DNA of 64,000 bases from Chryseobacterium rhizoplanae (GCF_900182655.1 NZ_FXTC01000015.1:46771-110770); one strand, 5' to 3'. Counted from the stretch's first letter, positions 1 to 7,753 are shown. The notes: generated by a model not told the origin, from the sequence alone. A program made the numbers and translations.

Positions 1-357
1 AAACGATTGAAAACCTGGTAAATAACCTGTTAGTCCGGTATATGGCAGCTGCCCGCCCATACTTTCTAACTGCCACAGAAGAGTGGAACTGGGTAAAGTA
101 GATGAGGAAGAAGAGTGAGTAAAAGTTGGTCCGGAAACTGAGGTAAATGTTGGAGCGGTTGGGAGTAATCCCAAAAAGGCATAATCCCAGTTTGTTCTGT
201 TGGCGTTCGTCATTACCCTTGTAGGTACTGAGGTAAATTCGGTCCTGTTAAAAATAGTATTATCAGGAACCGACAGGTATATATCCTGAGCTTTCGTGGC
301 TGCAGACCCACAGAACATGGTAAAAATTCCTATTAGAAAAGCCCTCATCTTTTTCAT
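1..357 (-). CDS. Secreted protein, possible fimbrial tip subunit (3' end cut by window edge)
   Basis: An open frame of 119 codons starts at ATG 357 and runs off the left edge. The N-terminus is a clear signal peptide (MKKMRAFLIGIFTMFCGSA, then a likely cut before QDIYLS). The visible mature part is rich in Ser, Thr, Pro and Gly with no cysteine and no motif I recognise. It starts 10 bases after the stop of the usher-like gene, so it is almost certainly the last visible gene of the chaperone/usher-like operon. In chaperone-usher loci a tip adhesin often occupies this place; that role is inferred from position only. The frame and signal peptide are well supported, the function is not. Confidence 0.7.
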   Translation of the reverse strand, partial: MKKMRAFLIGIFTMFCGSAATKAQDIYLSVPDNTIFNRTEFTSVPTRVMTNANRTNWDYAFLGLLPTAPTFTSVSGPTFTHSSSSSTLPSSTLLWQLESMGGQLPYTGLTGYLPGFQSF

Positions 358-367
358 ACTTTTAAAT

Positions 368-3172
368 TTAAAACTTTTTCACCTTAATGGTAGTGTCTTT
401 CTTCTTATATTCAAAAACCACAGTTTTTGAATACCCTTCTTTTGTCACCTGAATAGTTTGAGTGGGTTGTATATAGCTGTATTTGTCATTTTCAATATAG
501 AGGTTGTATTTTCCATCTTTCAGGAAAAACTCAAACTCATTTTTTTGGTTAACCACGGCAGTATAGATCACGCCATCTTCACTTTTTGCATACACTACTA
601 TTCCGGTTACATCCGTTTCCAAAACATCGTAGGCTTGCTTGATCTCTGTTAATTTCCCACTTACCCTGATGTTTTTTACCAAGCTTACTTTGCGGTTAAT
701 ATTATTATGTACCAGAATGACAGGATCCATCATCAACCGGGCTCCTGCACTTTCGTTCACCTTCAGTGTGTAAGTACCTTCAGGCACATTCTGAAAAACT
801 ACTTTTCCATTCTTATCTGTCATCGCTACATAATTGTCCAGTTTTATAATTTCATTAGCAAGGACTGATTCGCCGGACTCCAGAAGTCCATTGAAATTTT
901 TATCTTCAAAGAACTGGAACGTCACCTTATGATTTCCGAGAGCCGTAGCTGTGGTAAAATATTTTTTAATTCCCACTCTGTACTGGTAATAACTGCCACT
1001 GCTTGCATATTCAGCCGTAGATTTATAACCGGAAAGATTAAAATAACCTGTAGTGGACCAGGAAGGCGAAATTTTATATTCCAGATTACCGGTGATATTG
1101 CTGTTTAAATTTTTGTAAAGTTCCGAATAGAAGGTTCCGGCTGAAAAAGATCCAGTCAGATTATGATTAAGCATCTGGAAATTATACGATGCGTATACAT
1201 TGTAGTTGGCGAAATTACGGCTTACATCATAATAAGAATTTAAATCAAAAACACTGATCGCATTCCATTGGGCTGTTCCGTTTAGGGAGAATGACTTATA
1301 TCTGTAAGATAAAGTTGTTTTCAAACTATTGAACCAGTCCGCTTTATTGTTCTCTTTTGAATAAGAATATTCCGCCGTCAGGTTCAATCCGTGGGCACCT
1401 AAAGTAGTGCTGATGTTGGCCTCAAACCGGTAAGAAAAAAGTTCCTGCGAGGTGTAAAAATTAGCTGTTTTTTGCTTTTCAACCTTTGGAGAAAGTAGAA
1501 AATTCCACTTCCTTAAAGAAAACTGATAACCTAATCCCAAAGCTTCTGTACTGTTGAAATAATACCGTAAATTAGAGGTATTGCCAGGTTGGGTTGGTGC
1601 ACCCTGGAAACTCAGGAACTCGGGTTCTACCTGCGAATTCTGATATTGTATAAAAGCACGCTGATTGACAGATAGTTGTCGACCGATCCGCTGATTTGAG
1701 AAAAAGGATCCCCGTTTGATCCCTGCATAGCTTTTGGTGGCAAAGGAATTAACAGATTGTATATCCCATTTTCCTATTTTTCCGTCGTAATTGGCTCCCA
1801 TTGAAGCGCCTGCATTTTCATCTTTGTTTACAAGGCCTTTTTCGTGGCTCAGGCCCAACTCCGTGCGGATTGAATGTTTATCGTTAATCAACAATGATGT
1901 TACCGCGTTCGCTACCTGCGTATCTACGTTAAAGCGCGGATCATGTTCGAATATATAGGACACTTTCCCATTGAAAGATTTAGCATTTCCAAAGCCATAT
2001 TTTGCACCCACCATGGTAGATCCTTCTGTTTGTTGGAAGTAAGTACCGTACAGATTATAATTATTTTCCAGCGCAAGAATTTCAATCTGATTATTTTTGC
2101 CAAATTTGGTAGAAATTTTCCCACCTCTTCCAAAAACCGGGTAATCGTAATCGCTGCTATTAACATTTCCCACCCTTAATACCGTATTTTTTCTCTCCAG
2201 TTCCAGCCACGTATCGTACAGGTTATAACGGCCGTCTTCAACATAGTAATCTGCTCCAATATTAAAGCGCGATTTCAAATTCTCAGTCACGCGGAATGCT
2301 ATATTTCCCCTTAATTGAAGATAGTTGAAACCTGAACTGTTTTCATTATAGCTCATTTCTGCAAAATTACTTCCGCTCACCGCTTCGTTTCCACGGGCAA
2401 TTTGTCTGTTGTGCGATAAAATGACCAGATAGAGCGTGTTGCTACCCACGATTTTATTATCCAGCAGGTCTGTGACGATGGCATTAATATTAAATTCCGG
2501 ATAAAGTGTATTTTGTTTTCTGACCGCAATTTTGATCTCAATCGTTTGTTTTTCTAAACCTTCCAGAGATACAGTCTGCTGTTTTGGCATCATTTCCAAG
2601 CCATCAGGAATGGATTGCAAATCAATCTTAACGGTTCTTTTACTATAACCTTGGTTTTCTACAGTCAGCAGAATTGAGGATTGGGGCACAGCAGGGTTAA
2701 TGAAATTTTCGTATGTAGCGGTATAAATTGCGATGTTTTTGTTCTCGCCTTTAACAACGAAGAACGATGTGCTTTCAGTTCTGGTGACCGTTGGAGTAGT
2801 ATAAGAAACCTGGAATTTGATTTCATTGGATCTCAGTTTCATAAAATCCACGTTGGCGATCAGTTTCACAGGAAGATTTTTAGACTGACCTGCACCTAAG
2901 GTAAAGTCATTTTTGGGATAGAAAAGCAATCCCGGATATTTTTCCTGAGGTATGATATTCTGAATGATAATTTCTTCAGAACTTTTATTCTCAATGACCA
3001 GGAAATTAGTAAAAGTAGAACCTTTTTCAACAGCTACACTGTCATTTTCAAAATGGATTTGAATATCCTTTTTTTCCTGCGCAAAGGCCAACGAAAAATT
3101 CAGAAGAACAAATACAAAAAATAAGATTGTTCTTCTTAGGACTGATATCGATATTCCATTCTGTAGTTTCAA
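368..3172 (-). CDS. Usher-like outer-membrane protein with Ig-like flanking domains
   Basis: A 934-residue protein with a signal peptide (residues 1-31, ending SLAFAQ). Residues about 35-250 look like two Ig/NEW3-type beta-sandwich domains. Residues about 270-740 are a long run of amphipathic beta-strands rich in Tyr, Asn and Gly (for example YNLYDTWLELERKN), as expected for a large outer-membrane barrel. Residues about 745-934 look like two CNA-B/SdrD-like domains (FFEDKNFNGLLESGES, then TDKNGKVVFQNVPEGTYTL). It starts 9 bases after the chaperone-like gene and precedes another secreted protein. I read it as the usher of a chaperone-usher-like pilus, but no classical PapC N-terminal domain is visible. 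The barrel and signal peptide are seen; the usher role is inferred from gene order. Confidence 0.6.
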   Translation of the reverse strand: MKLQNGISISVLRRTILFFVFVLLNFSLAFAQEKKDIQIHFENDSVAVEKGSTFTNFLVIENKSSEEIIIQNIIPQEKYPGLLFYPKNDFTLGAGQSKNLPVKLIANVDFMKLRSNEIKFQVSYTTPTVTRTESTSFFVVKGENKNIAIYTATYENFINPAVPQSSILLTVENQGYSKRTVKIDLQSIPDGLEMMPKQQTVSLEGLEKQTIEIKIAVRKQNTLYPEFNINAIVTDLLDNKIVGSNTLYLVILSHNRQIARGNEAVSGSNFAEMSYNENSSGFNYLQLRGNIAFRVTENLKSRFNIGADYYVEDGRYNLYDTWLELERKNTVLRVGNVNSSDYDYPVFGRGGKISTKFGKNNQIEILALENNYNLYGTYFQQTEGSTMVGAKYGFGNAKSFNGKVSYIFEHDPRFNVDTQVANAVTSLLINDKHSIRTELGLSHEKGLVNKDENAGASMGANYDGKIGKWDIQSVNSFATKSYAGIKRGSFFSNQRIGRQLSVNQRAFIQYQNSQVEPEFLSFQGAPTQPGNTSNLRYYFNSTEALGLGYQFSLRKWNFLLSPKVEKQKTANFYTSQELFSYRFEANISTTLGAHGLNLTAEYSYSKENNKADWFNSLKTTLSYRYKSFSLNGTAQWNAISVFDLNSYYDVSRNFANYNVYASYNFQMLNHNLTGSFSAGTFYSELYKNLNSNITGNLEYKISPSWSTTGYFNLSGYKSTAEYASSGSYYQYRVGIKKYFTTATALGNHKVTFQFFEDKNFNGLLESGESVLANEIIKLDNYVAMTDKNGKVVFQNVPEGTYTLKVNESAGARLMMDPVILVHNNINRKVSLVKNIRVSGKLTEIKQAYDVLETDVTGIVVYAKSEDGVIYTAVVNQKNEFEFFLKDGKYNLYIENDKYSYIQPTQTIQVTKEGYSKTVVFEYKKKDTTIKVKKF

Positions 3173-3181
3173 GACTTAATT

Positions 3182-3982
3182 TTAAAATTTAAAGTTTTTT
3201 TCGCCTACGCGTAAATCATTGGATTCTGCCATTTTAACAATAGCCACACCCAGGAAGTTTCCTGAAATTTTCTCTGGTAAAGAAAATTGAACAACCTGAT
3301 TGGTATCCGGAAGCATGGAGATGGAAATTGCTGGCAATTTTATTTCCTTACCACTATCTGTGTCGGTGAGTTCAAACTCAACAGTGGCATCATTGATGGT
3401 GTTTCCATCATTATGGATGCTTACAGCTACTTTTCTTTTCGCTGTATTCTCATTACTCACCTCTGCAATATTGGTAATATCCAGACTTTTTACGTGGTTT
3501 CCCGGTGGAGTATAAAAAATGTGAAGTCCCACTTCAAATAAGGTGATAATACCAATACCATTCTGAACACGTGCCTTGTCTGCCTGCTGAGGAAGCTGGG
3601 TAAAAAACAACATACTGTTTGTAACAGCAGACTGTGATGCATTTGCCGGAATCTGCATGGTCACTACAATCTCCTTTGTGCTTTTCGCAGGAACTGTTAC
3701 AGTGCTTTCTAAGGTGGATATCCAGGAGGCGTTGGAAATTTTTGAACTGCCTGCTTCAAGATAAACCTTATTTCCGTCTTCTTCTCTAACCCAATCTTTG
3801 TAGTTGAGATTAAAAACATAATCTTTATCCGAGCTGTTTTGAAGCGTGACTGTCTTTGTTACTTTTTCTCCTGGATTACCTGTGAAAAACAATCGTGTAG
3901 GTGACATGGAGATACTTTGTGCCAGAAGTGAAGAAGACCCTGTGAGGATAAAGAAAATAAAAAGGTGAATAAACTTGTGCAT
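3182..3982 (-). CDS. PapD-like periplasmic pilus chaperone
   Basis: A 266-residue protein with a signal peptide (about 1-22, cut near LLAQ-SIS). The mature part is all-beta and begins ISMSPTRLFFTGNPGEKV, the usual start of a COG3121/PapD-like Ig domain. Residues 153-160 (LHIFYTPP) correspond well to the conserved IKLFYRP strand of PapD-family chaperones that joins the two Ig domains. The C-terminal domain (about 165-266) is another beta-sandwich. Family members hold pilins in the periplasm by donor-strand complementation. It sits between the pilin genes and the usher-like gene on the same strand. Sequence similarity to PapD is partial, so the family assignment is good but not certain. Confidence 0.7.
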   Translation of the reverse strand: MHKFIHLFIFFILTGSSSLLAQSISMSPTRLFFTGNPGEKVTKTVTLQNSSDKDYVFNLNYKDWVREEDGNKVYLEAGSSKISNASWISTLESTVTVPAKSTKEIVVTMQIPANASQSAVTNSMLFFTQLPQQADKARVQNGIGIITLFEVGLHIFYTPPGNHVKSLDITNIAEVSNENTAKRKVAVSIHNDGNTINDATVEFELTDTDSGKEIKLPAISISMLPDTNQVVQFSLPEKISGNFLGVAIVKMAESNDLRVGEKNFKF

Positions 3983-4011
3983 GGTGTAAATAGTTTAATA
4001 ATAAAGATTCC

Positions 4012-4019
4012 CAAAACTA
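4012..4019 (-). promoter_or_regulatory. Possible -7 element for the chaperone-usher-tip operon
   Basis: On the minus strand TAGTTTTG matches the Bacteroidota TAnnTTTG consensus 29 bases before the chaperone start codon. No good TTG/TTTG box is seen about 19 bases further upstream, so this is weak on its own. Confidence 0.3.
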
Positions 4020-4063
4020 CTGAAAACATAGCAAAAAGGAACCTTTACAAACTAAAATTTTTA

Positions 4064-4609
4064 TTATAAAGCAGTCGCAGTATACGTTACCGTTTGTGTG
4101 TAAGTTCCGGCCGGTTTTCCTAAAATATCAGAAGATGAGGATTTTGCTGCTGGAATGGTGTAGTCCAGATTCAGTGTTAATGCACTTCCAAGCGGAGCAT
4201 TTGATACTAAGGTTTGATCCGTTGCAGATAAAACTACAGCGCTTTTTGTTCCGCCCATTGTTCCGGCAGCAGTAGCTGCTTTGATCGTCAGAACATTTAC
4301 AGGGATCAGGTTGGTTCCATTCATAAAATTAGCACCTCCTGCTTTTACCTTTACATTAAAGTTCTTTGTAGAAGTAACTTTTAAAGAGTTGGCTTTGGTA
4401 ACCGTCTGATCAGAATTATAGTCTGCTGCAGTAGTATAGTTAAAGTCAACAGTATTCCCAATTGCTGTACTTCCCGCGTCGATGGAGATGACATCGTTCA
4501 GGGTAATGTTTACCGTTGTGGTTGCTGTAGTATTTTGAGCTTGAACATTGTTAGTTCCTAATATGATTGCTCCAAAAGTTAAGGCTGAGATTAAGATTAG
4601 TTTTTTCAT
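4064..4609 (-). CDS. Pilin-like secreted protein, copy 1
   Basis: A 181-residue protein with a signal peptide (1-24, ending NNVQA). The mature N-terminus contains an alternating hydrophobic strand (TVNITLNDVISID) that could serve as a donor strand, and the C-terminus ends in strand-like AGTYTQTVTYTATAL. This architecture resembles DUF4402/spore-coat-U type fimbrial subunits, and there is no cysteine. It differs from copies 3 and 4 at only a few residues. It lies directly upstream of the chaperone gene and has its own promoter with the TGTAGT palindrome. Pilin function is inferred from shape, copy number and neighbours; I cannot name a described family with certainty. Confidence 0.75.
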   Translation of the reverse strand: MKKLILISALTFGAIILGTNNVQAQNTTATTTVNITLNDVISIDAGSTAIGNTVDFNYTTAADYNSDQTVTKANSLKVTSTKNFNVKVKAGGANFMNGTNLIPVNVLTIKAATAAGTMGGTKSAVVLSATDQTLVSNAPLGSALTLNLDYTIPAAKSSSSDILGKPAGTYTQTVTYTATAL

Positions 4610-4659
4610 GATAGTAATATTTAATTGTTATTTTTATTTAATTGTTCTTTTGTATACTG

Positions 4660-4728
4660 CAAATTTACAGCGGTGATAAAAGTTTCTTTGTAGTGGAAAA
4701 AGGAAGTTCATGTAGTAAAATCACTACA
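4660..4728 (-). promoter_or_regulatory. Pilin copy 1 promoter with three TGTAGT/ACTACA half-sites
   Basis: The -7 element TAAATTTG lies at 4667-4660. Upstream of it, after exactly 21 bases, is a CACTACA half-site (4695-4689). Further up is the palindrome TGTAGT-GATTTT-ACTACA (4728-4711). The same arrangement with identical spacing occurs before copies 3 and 4. No TTG box is visible at the -33 position; the proximal half-site sits there instead, suggesting an activator-dependent promoter (inference). Confidence 0.65.
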
Positions 4729-4756
4729 GGATTGCTCATGGCTTTACATAGAAAAA

Positions 4757-4783
4757 CCCTCAATACCTGGAAAGTACTGAGGG
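4757..4783 (-). terminator. Terminator after pilin copy 2
   Basis: An imperfect hairpin (CCCTCA..TGAGGG stem with an internal GTA/TAC match) lies just downstream of copy 2, followed on the minus strand by a short T-run. Confidence 0.6.
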
Positions 4784-4805
4784 TATATATAATTGATGTG
4801 TTTTT

Positions 4806-5351
4806 TTATAAAGTAGTCGCAGTATAAGTTACCGTTTGTGTATAAGTTCCAGCTGGCTTACCTAAAATATCAGAAGATGAGGATTTTGCTGCTGGAATGG
4901 TGTAATCCAGATTCAGTGTTAATGCACTTCCGAGAGGAGCATTGGATACTAAGGTTCTTTCTCCTGGAGATAAAACCACATCGTTTTTGGTTCCGCCCAT
5001 ATTTCCGGGAGCTTCTGCAACCTTGATTGTCAAAACATCTACAGGGATTGAGTTTGAACCATTAATGAAATTCGGACCACCTGCTTTTACTTTCACATTA
5101 AAATTCTTTGTGGAAGTAACTTTTAAAGAGTTGGCTTTAGTAACTGTTTGATCAGAATTATAGTCTGCTGCAGTAACATAGTTAAAAGTAACTGTACCAC
5201 CAATTGCTGTACTTCCTGCATCTATAGAGATCACATCGTTCAGGGTAATGTTTACAGCTGTGGTTGCGGCTGTATTTTGAGCTTGAACATTATTAGTTCC
5301 AAATATAACTACTCCAAAAGTTAAGGCTGTGATGGCGATTTGTTTTGTCAT
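4806..5351 (-). CDS. Pilin-like secreted protein, copy 2 (divergent)
   Basis: A 181-residue paralogue of the neighbouring pilins with the same signal peptide layout, the same DVISIDAGSTAIG segment and the same C-terminus (AGTYTQTVTYTATTL). It differs at clearly more positions than copies 1, 3 and 4 differ from each other, for example a KVAEAPGNMGGTKNDVVLS segment in the middle. It starts 58 bases after the stop of copy 3 with no terminator between, so the two may be co-transcribed. It lacks the TGTAGT palindrome. It may be a minor or adaptor subunit, which is a guess. Confidence 0.75.
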   Translation of the reverse strand: MTKQIAITALTFGVVIFGTNNVQAQNTAATTAVNITLNDVISIDAGSTAIGGTVTFNYVTAADYNSDQTVTKANSLKVTSTKNFNVKVKAGGPNFINGSNSIPVDVLTIKVAEAPGNMGGTKNDVVLSPGERTLVSNAPLGSALTLNLDYTIPAAKSSSSDILGKPAGTYTQTVTYTATTL

Positions 5352-5395
5352 GGCAGTAAGATTTAATTATTATTCTTGTTCTCTTTTGAACATTA

Positions 5396-5403
5396 CAAAT
5401 CTA
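5396..5403 (-). promoter_or_regulatory. Possible -7 element before pilin copy 2
   Basis: TAGATTTG on the minus strand matches TAnnTTTG, 44 bases before the copy 2 start codon; its upstream part would overlap the 3' end of copy 3. Confidence 0.35.
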
Positions 5404-5409
5404 CAGCTG

Positions 5410-5955
5410 CTACAAAGCTGTTGCAGTATACGTTACTGTCTGCGTATAAGTTCCGGCTGGTTTACCTAAAATATCAGAAGATGAAGATTTTGCCGCTGGA
5501 ATAGTGTAGTCTAGATTCAATGTTAATGCACTTCCAAGAGGAGCATTGGATACTAAAGTCTGATCCGTTGCAGATAAAACAACAGCGCTTTTTGTTCCGC
5601 CCATTGTTCCGGCAGCGGTAGCAGCTTTAATCGTCAGAACATTTACAGGGATCAGGTTGGTTCCATTTATAAAATTAGCACCTCCTGCTTTTACTTTCAC
5701 ATTAAAGTTCTTCGTTGAAGTAACTTTTAAAGAGTTGGCTTTAGTAATTGTTTGATCAGAGTTATAGTCTGCTGCAGTAGCATAGTTAAAGTCAACCGTA
5801 TTACCAATGGCAGTACTTCCCGCATCGATAGAAATTACATCGTTCAGGGTAATGTTTACCGTTGTGGTTGCTGTAGTATTTTGAGCTTGAACATTGTTAG
5901 TTCCTAATATGATTGCTCCAAAAGTTAAGGCTGAGATTACGATTAGTTTTTTCAT
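5410..5955 (-). CDS. Pilin-like secreted protein, copy 3
   Basis: A 181-residue protein that differs from copy 4 at only two residues by eye (NYATAADYN versus NYVTAADYN, and NFINGT versus NFMNGT). Signal peptide 1-24; the mature protein is all-beta with the same candidate N-terminal donor strand and C-terminal strand as its paralogues. It has its own promoter with the palindromic operator and probably reads through into copy 2. Such near identity points to recent duplication or gene conversion. Confidence 0.75.
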   Translation of the reverse strand: MKKLIVISALTFGAIILGTNNVQAQNTTATTTVNITLNDVISIDAGSTAIGNTVDFNYATAADYNSDQTITKANSLKVTSTKNFNVKVKAGGANFINGTNLIPVNVLTIKAATAAGTMGGTKSAVVLSATDQTLVSNAPLGSALTLNLDYTIPAAKSSSSDILGKPAGTYTQTVTYTATAL

Positions 5956-6007
5956 GATAGTAATATTTAAATTTTATTTTTATTTAATTGTTCTCTTTTG
6001 TATACTG

Positions 6008-6076
6008 CAAATTTATAGCAGCCATAAAAGTTTCTTTGTAGTGGAAAACGGAAGTTCATGTAGTAAAATCACTACA
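6008..6076 (-). promoter_or_regulatory. Pilin copy 3 promoter with three TGTAGT/ACTACA half-sites
   Basis: The -7 element TAAATTTG is at 6015-6008, the proximal CACTACA half-site at 6043-6037 (21 bases between), and the TGTAGT-N6-ACTACA palindrome at 6059-6076. The spacing is the same as before copies 1 and 4. Confidence 0.65.
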
Positions 6077-6107
6077 CGGTTTATTGATTTGACTTAAATA
6101 GTAAAAC

Positions 6108-6132
6108 CCTCAACGCTTTCTAAGCGTTGAGG
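6108..6132 (-). terminator. Terminator left behind by the pilin relic
   Basis: A near-perfect hairpin CCTCAACGCTT-tct-AAGCGTTGAGG lies between the pilin relic (6159-6215) and the copy 3 promoter. It resembles the terminators of the intact copies and has a T-rich flank on the minus strand. Confidence 0.6.
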
Positions 6133-6158
6133 ATGTGTATAAATTCCTGTTATTTCTA

Positions 6159-6215
6159 TTATAAAGCTGCTGTAATATAAATTACCGTTTGCATATAATT
6201 TTTCTTTAGGTTTTC
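6159..6215 (-). pseudogene. 3' relic of a sixth pilin gene
   Basis: On the minus strand the last codons before a TAA at 6161-6159 read Q-T-V-I-Y-I-T-A-A-L, matching the QTVTYTATAL end of the intact pilins. Just upstream AAACC aligns with the GKPAG region, but the segment between carries an indel and an A-rich replacement, and no pilin reading frame continues. The relic keeps a terminator downstream. It shows that the array has lost at least one member. Confidence 0.65.
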
Positions 6216-6320
6216 ACAAAAAAATATTTATAGGTTGGCAAAAATTCTACCTTACAGATGACAGATACTTATTCCCGGATTTTGAATTTTATCTATATCG
6301 GTACAATACATACAAAATCA

Positions 6321-6342
6321 AAGGCCTCCCGTAGGAAGCCTT
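6321..6342 (-). terminator. Terminator after pilin copy 4
   Basis: The hairpin AAGGC-ct-CC-cgta-GG-aa-GCCTT lies 40 bases downstream of the stop of copy 4. Its sequence differs from the terminators of the other copies. Confidence 0.5.
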
Positions 6343-6381
6343 CGAAACACCAAATCACAAAATATTAATATGAAAATTTAT

Positions 6382-6927
6382 TTATAAAGCTGTTGCAGTA
6401 TAAGTTACTGTCTGCGTATAAGTTCCGGCTGGTTTACCCAAAATATCAGATGATGATGATTTTGCTGCTGGAATAGTGTAGTCTAAATTCAGTGTTAATG
6501 CACTTCCAAGAGGAGCATTGGATACTAAAGTCTGATCCGTTGCAGATAAAACTACAGCGCTTTTTGTTCCGCCCATTGTTCCGGCAGCAGTAGCTGCTTT
6601 GATCGTCAGAACATTTACAGGAATTAAGTTGGTTCCATTCATAAAATTAGCGCCTCCTGCTTTTACTTTCACATTAAAGTTCTTCGTTGAAGTAACTTTT
6701 AAAGAGTTGGCTTTAGTAATTGTTTGATCAGAGTTATAGTCTGCAGCAGTAACATAGTTAAAATCTACCGTATTACCAATTGCAGTACTTCCCGCATCGA
6801 TAGAGATTACATCGTTCAGGGTAATGTTTACCGTTGTGGTTGCTGTCGTATTTTGAGCTTGAACATTGTTAGTTCCTAAAATGATTGCTCCAAAAGTTAA
6901 GGCTGAGATTACGATTAGTTTTTTCAT
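6382..6927 (-). CDS. Pilin-like secreted protein, copy 4
   Basis: A 181-residue paralogue nearly identical to copies 1 and 3. Signal peptide 1-24; mature all-beta protein of about 157 residues with the candidate donor strand TVNITLNDVISID and C-terminal AGTYTQTVTYTATAL. It has its own palindrome-bearing promoter and a terminator, so it is a single-gene transcription unit. I would expect it to be a major, surface-exposed subunit if the pilus hypothesis is right. Confidence 0.75.
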   Translation of the reverse strand: MKKLIVISALTFGAIILGTNNVQAQNTTATTTVNITLNDVISIDAGSTAIGNTVDFNYVTAADYNSDQTITKANSLKVTSTKNFNVKVKAGGANFMNGTNLIPVNVLTIKAATAAGTMGGTKSAVVLSATDQTLVSNAPLGSALTLNLDYTIPAAKSSSSDILGKPAGTYTQTVTYTATAL

Positions 6928-6977
6928 GATGGTAATATTTAATTGTTATTTTTACTTAATTGTTCTTTTGTATACTG

Positions 6978-7046
6978 CAAATTTATAGCAGCGATAAAAG
7001 TTTCTTTGTAGTGGAAAACGGAAGTTCATGTAGTAAAATCACTACA
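6978..7046 (-). promoter_or_regulatory. Pilin copy 4 promoter with three TGTAGT/ACTACA half-sites
   Basis: The -7 element TAAATTTG is at 6985-6978, the proximal CACTACA half-site at 7013-7007 (21 bases between) and the palindrome TGTAGT-N6-ACTACA at 7029-7046, as before copies 1 and 3. Confidence 0.65.
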
Positions 7047-7072
7047 GGATTATTCATTTTGCTTAAATAAAA

Positions 7073-7106
7073 AAAGCCCTCAACACCTTTTAAGTGTTGA
7101 GGGCTT
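7073..7106 (-). terminator. Terminator after pilin copy 5
   Basis: Strong hairpin AAAGCCCTCAACAC-ttttaa-GTGTTGAGGGCTTT followed by a T-run on the minus strand, 24 bases after the stop of the gene at 7130-7672. Confidence 0.8.
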
Positions 7107-7129
7107 TATATTTAAAAATTGGTATTTAC

Positions 7130-7672
7130 TTACAATGCCGTGGCAGTATAAGTTATTTTCTGTGTGTAAGTTCCCTGTGGTTTCCCAAGAAGTACCTTGG
7201 AGGCATTTTCCGAAGAAATAGAGTAAGCAATATTTAAAGACTGTTTAGTACCCACACTTGCATTACTCACCAGTACCTGATCAGCTGTAGATAAAGTGAC
7301 CTCATTCAAGGTTCCTACCAGACTTCCCCCTGGTATTGCCTTTACCTGTAATATCTCTACAGGAATTACGTTTGCGCCATTTACAAAGTGTGCACCTTCA
7401 GATTTTACTTTTATATCAAAATTTTTAGAGGAAATAATGACTAAACTATTGGGAACGGTCACATTTTTTGATGAATTATAGTCTTTTGTGCTCCCATAAT
7501 TAAAATCTACAGTGCCTTCTGAAGCAACAGTACCTATATCCATTGCAATAACATCTGATAAAATAATATTTACGGATGTACTAACCTTCTCAGAATTTTG
7601 TGCAAGAACCTGGTTGCTCCCTATAGCGATTGCTCCCAGGGATAGGGCAGTGATAACGATTTGTTTTTTCAT
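7130..7672 (-). CDS. Pilin-like secreted protein, copy 5 (most divergent)
   Basis: A 180-residue protein of the same family, clearly the most divergent member. I start it at ATG 7672 (MKKQIVITALSLG), 12 codons inside the longest frame, because this aligns with the start and signal peptide of the other copies. It keeps the family layout: signal peptide ending QVLA, a strand SVNIILSDVIAMDIGT, and the C-terminus GTYTQKITYTATAL. It has a canonical-looking promoter without the TGTAGT operator, so it is probably expressed under different conditions from copies 1, 3 and 4. It could be a base, anchor or initiating subunit, which is speculation. Confidence 0.7.
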   Translation of the reverse strand: MKKQIVITALSLGAIAIGSNQVLAQNSEKVSTSVNIILSDVIAMDIGTVASEGTVDFNYGSTKDYNSSKNVTVPNSLVIISSKNFDIKVKSEGAHFVNGANVIPVEILQVKAIPGGSLVGTLNEVTLSTADQVLVSNASVGTKQSLNIAYSISSENASKVLLGKPQGTYTQKITYTATAL

Positions 7673-7721
7673 GATTAATAAATTTAAAGAGGTGTAAAAT
7701 ATTGTCATTCAGAACTCATTA

Positions 7722-7753
7722 TAAATTTAATAACATTATCCGACATTACCAAA
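7722..7753 (-). promoter_or_regulatory. Promoter of pilin copy 5
   Basis: On the minus strand TTTG (7753-7750) is followed after 20 bases by TAAATTTA (7729-7722), close to the Bacteroidota TTTG-N19-21-TAnnTTTG pattern and 50 bases before the start codon. Unlike the other pilin promoters it has a -33 box and no palindrome nearby. Confidence 0.5.

Noticed and set aside
4064..7672. The tandem similar units as a CRISPR or satellite array
   Set aside because: The repeats are whole protein genes of about 546 bases with open frames and signal peptides, not short spaced direct repeats.
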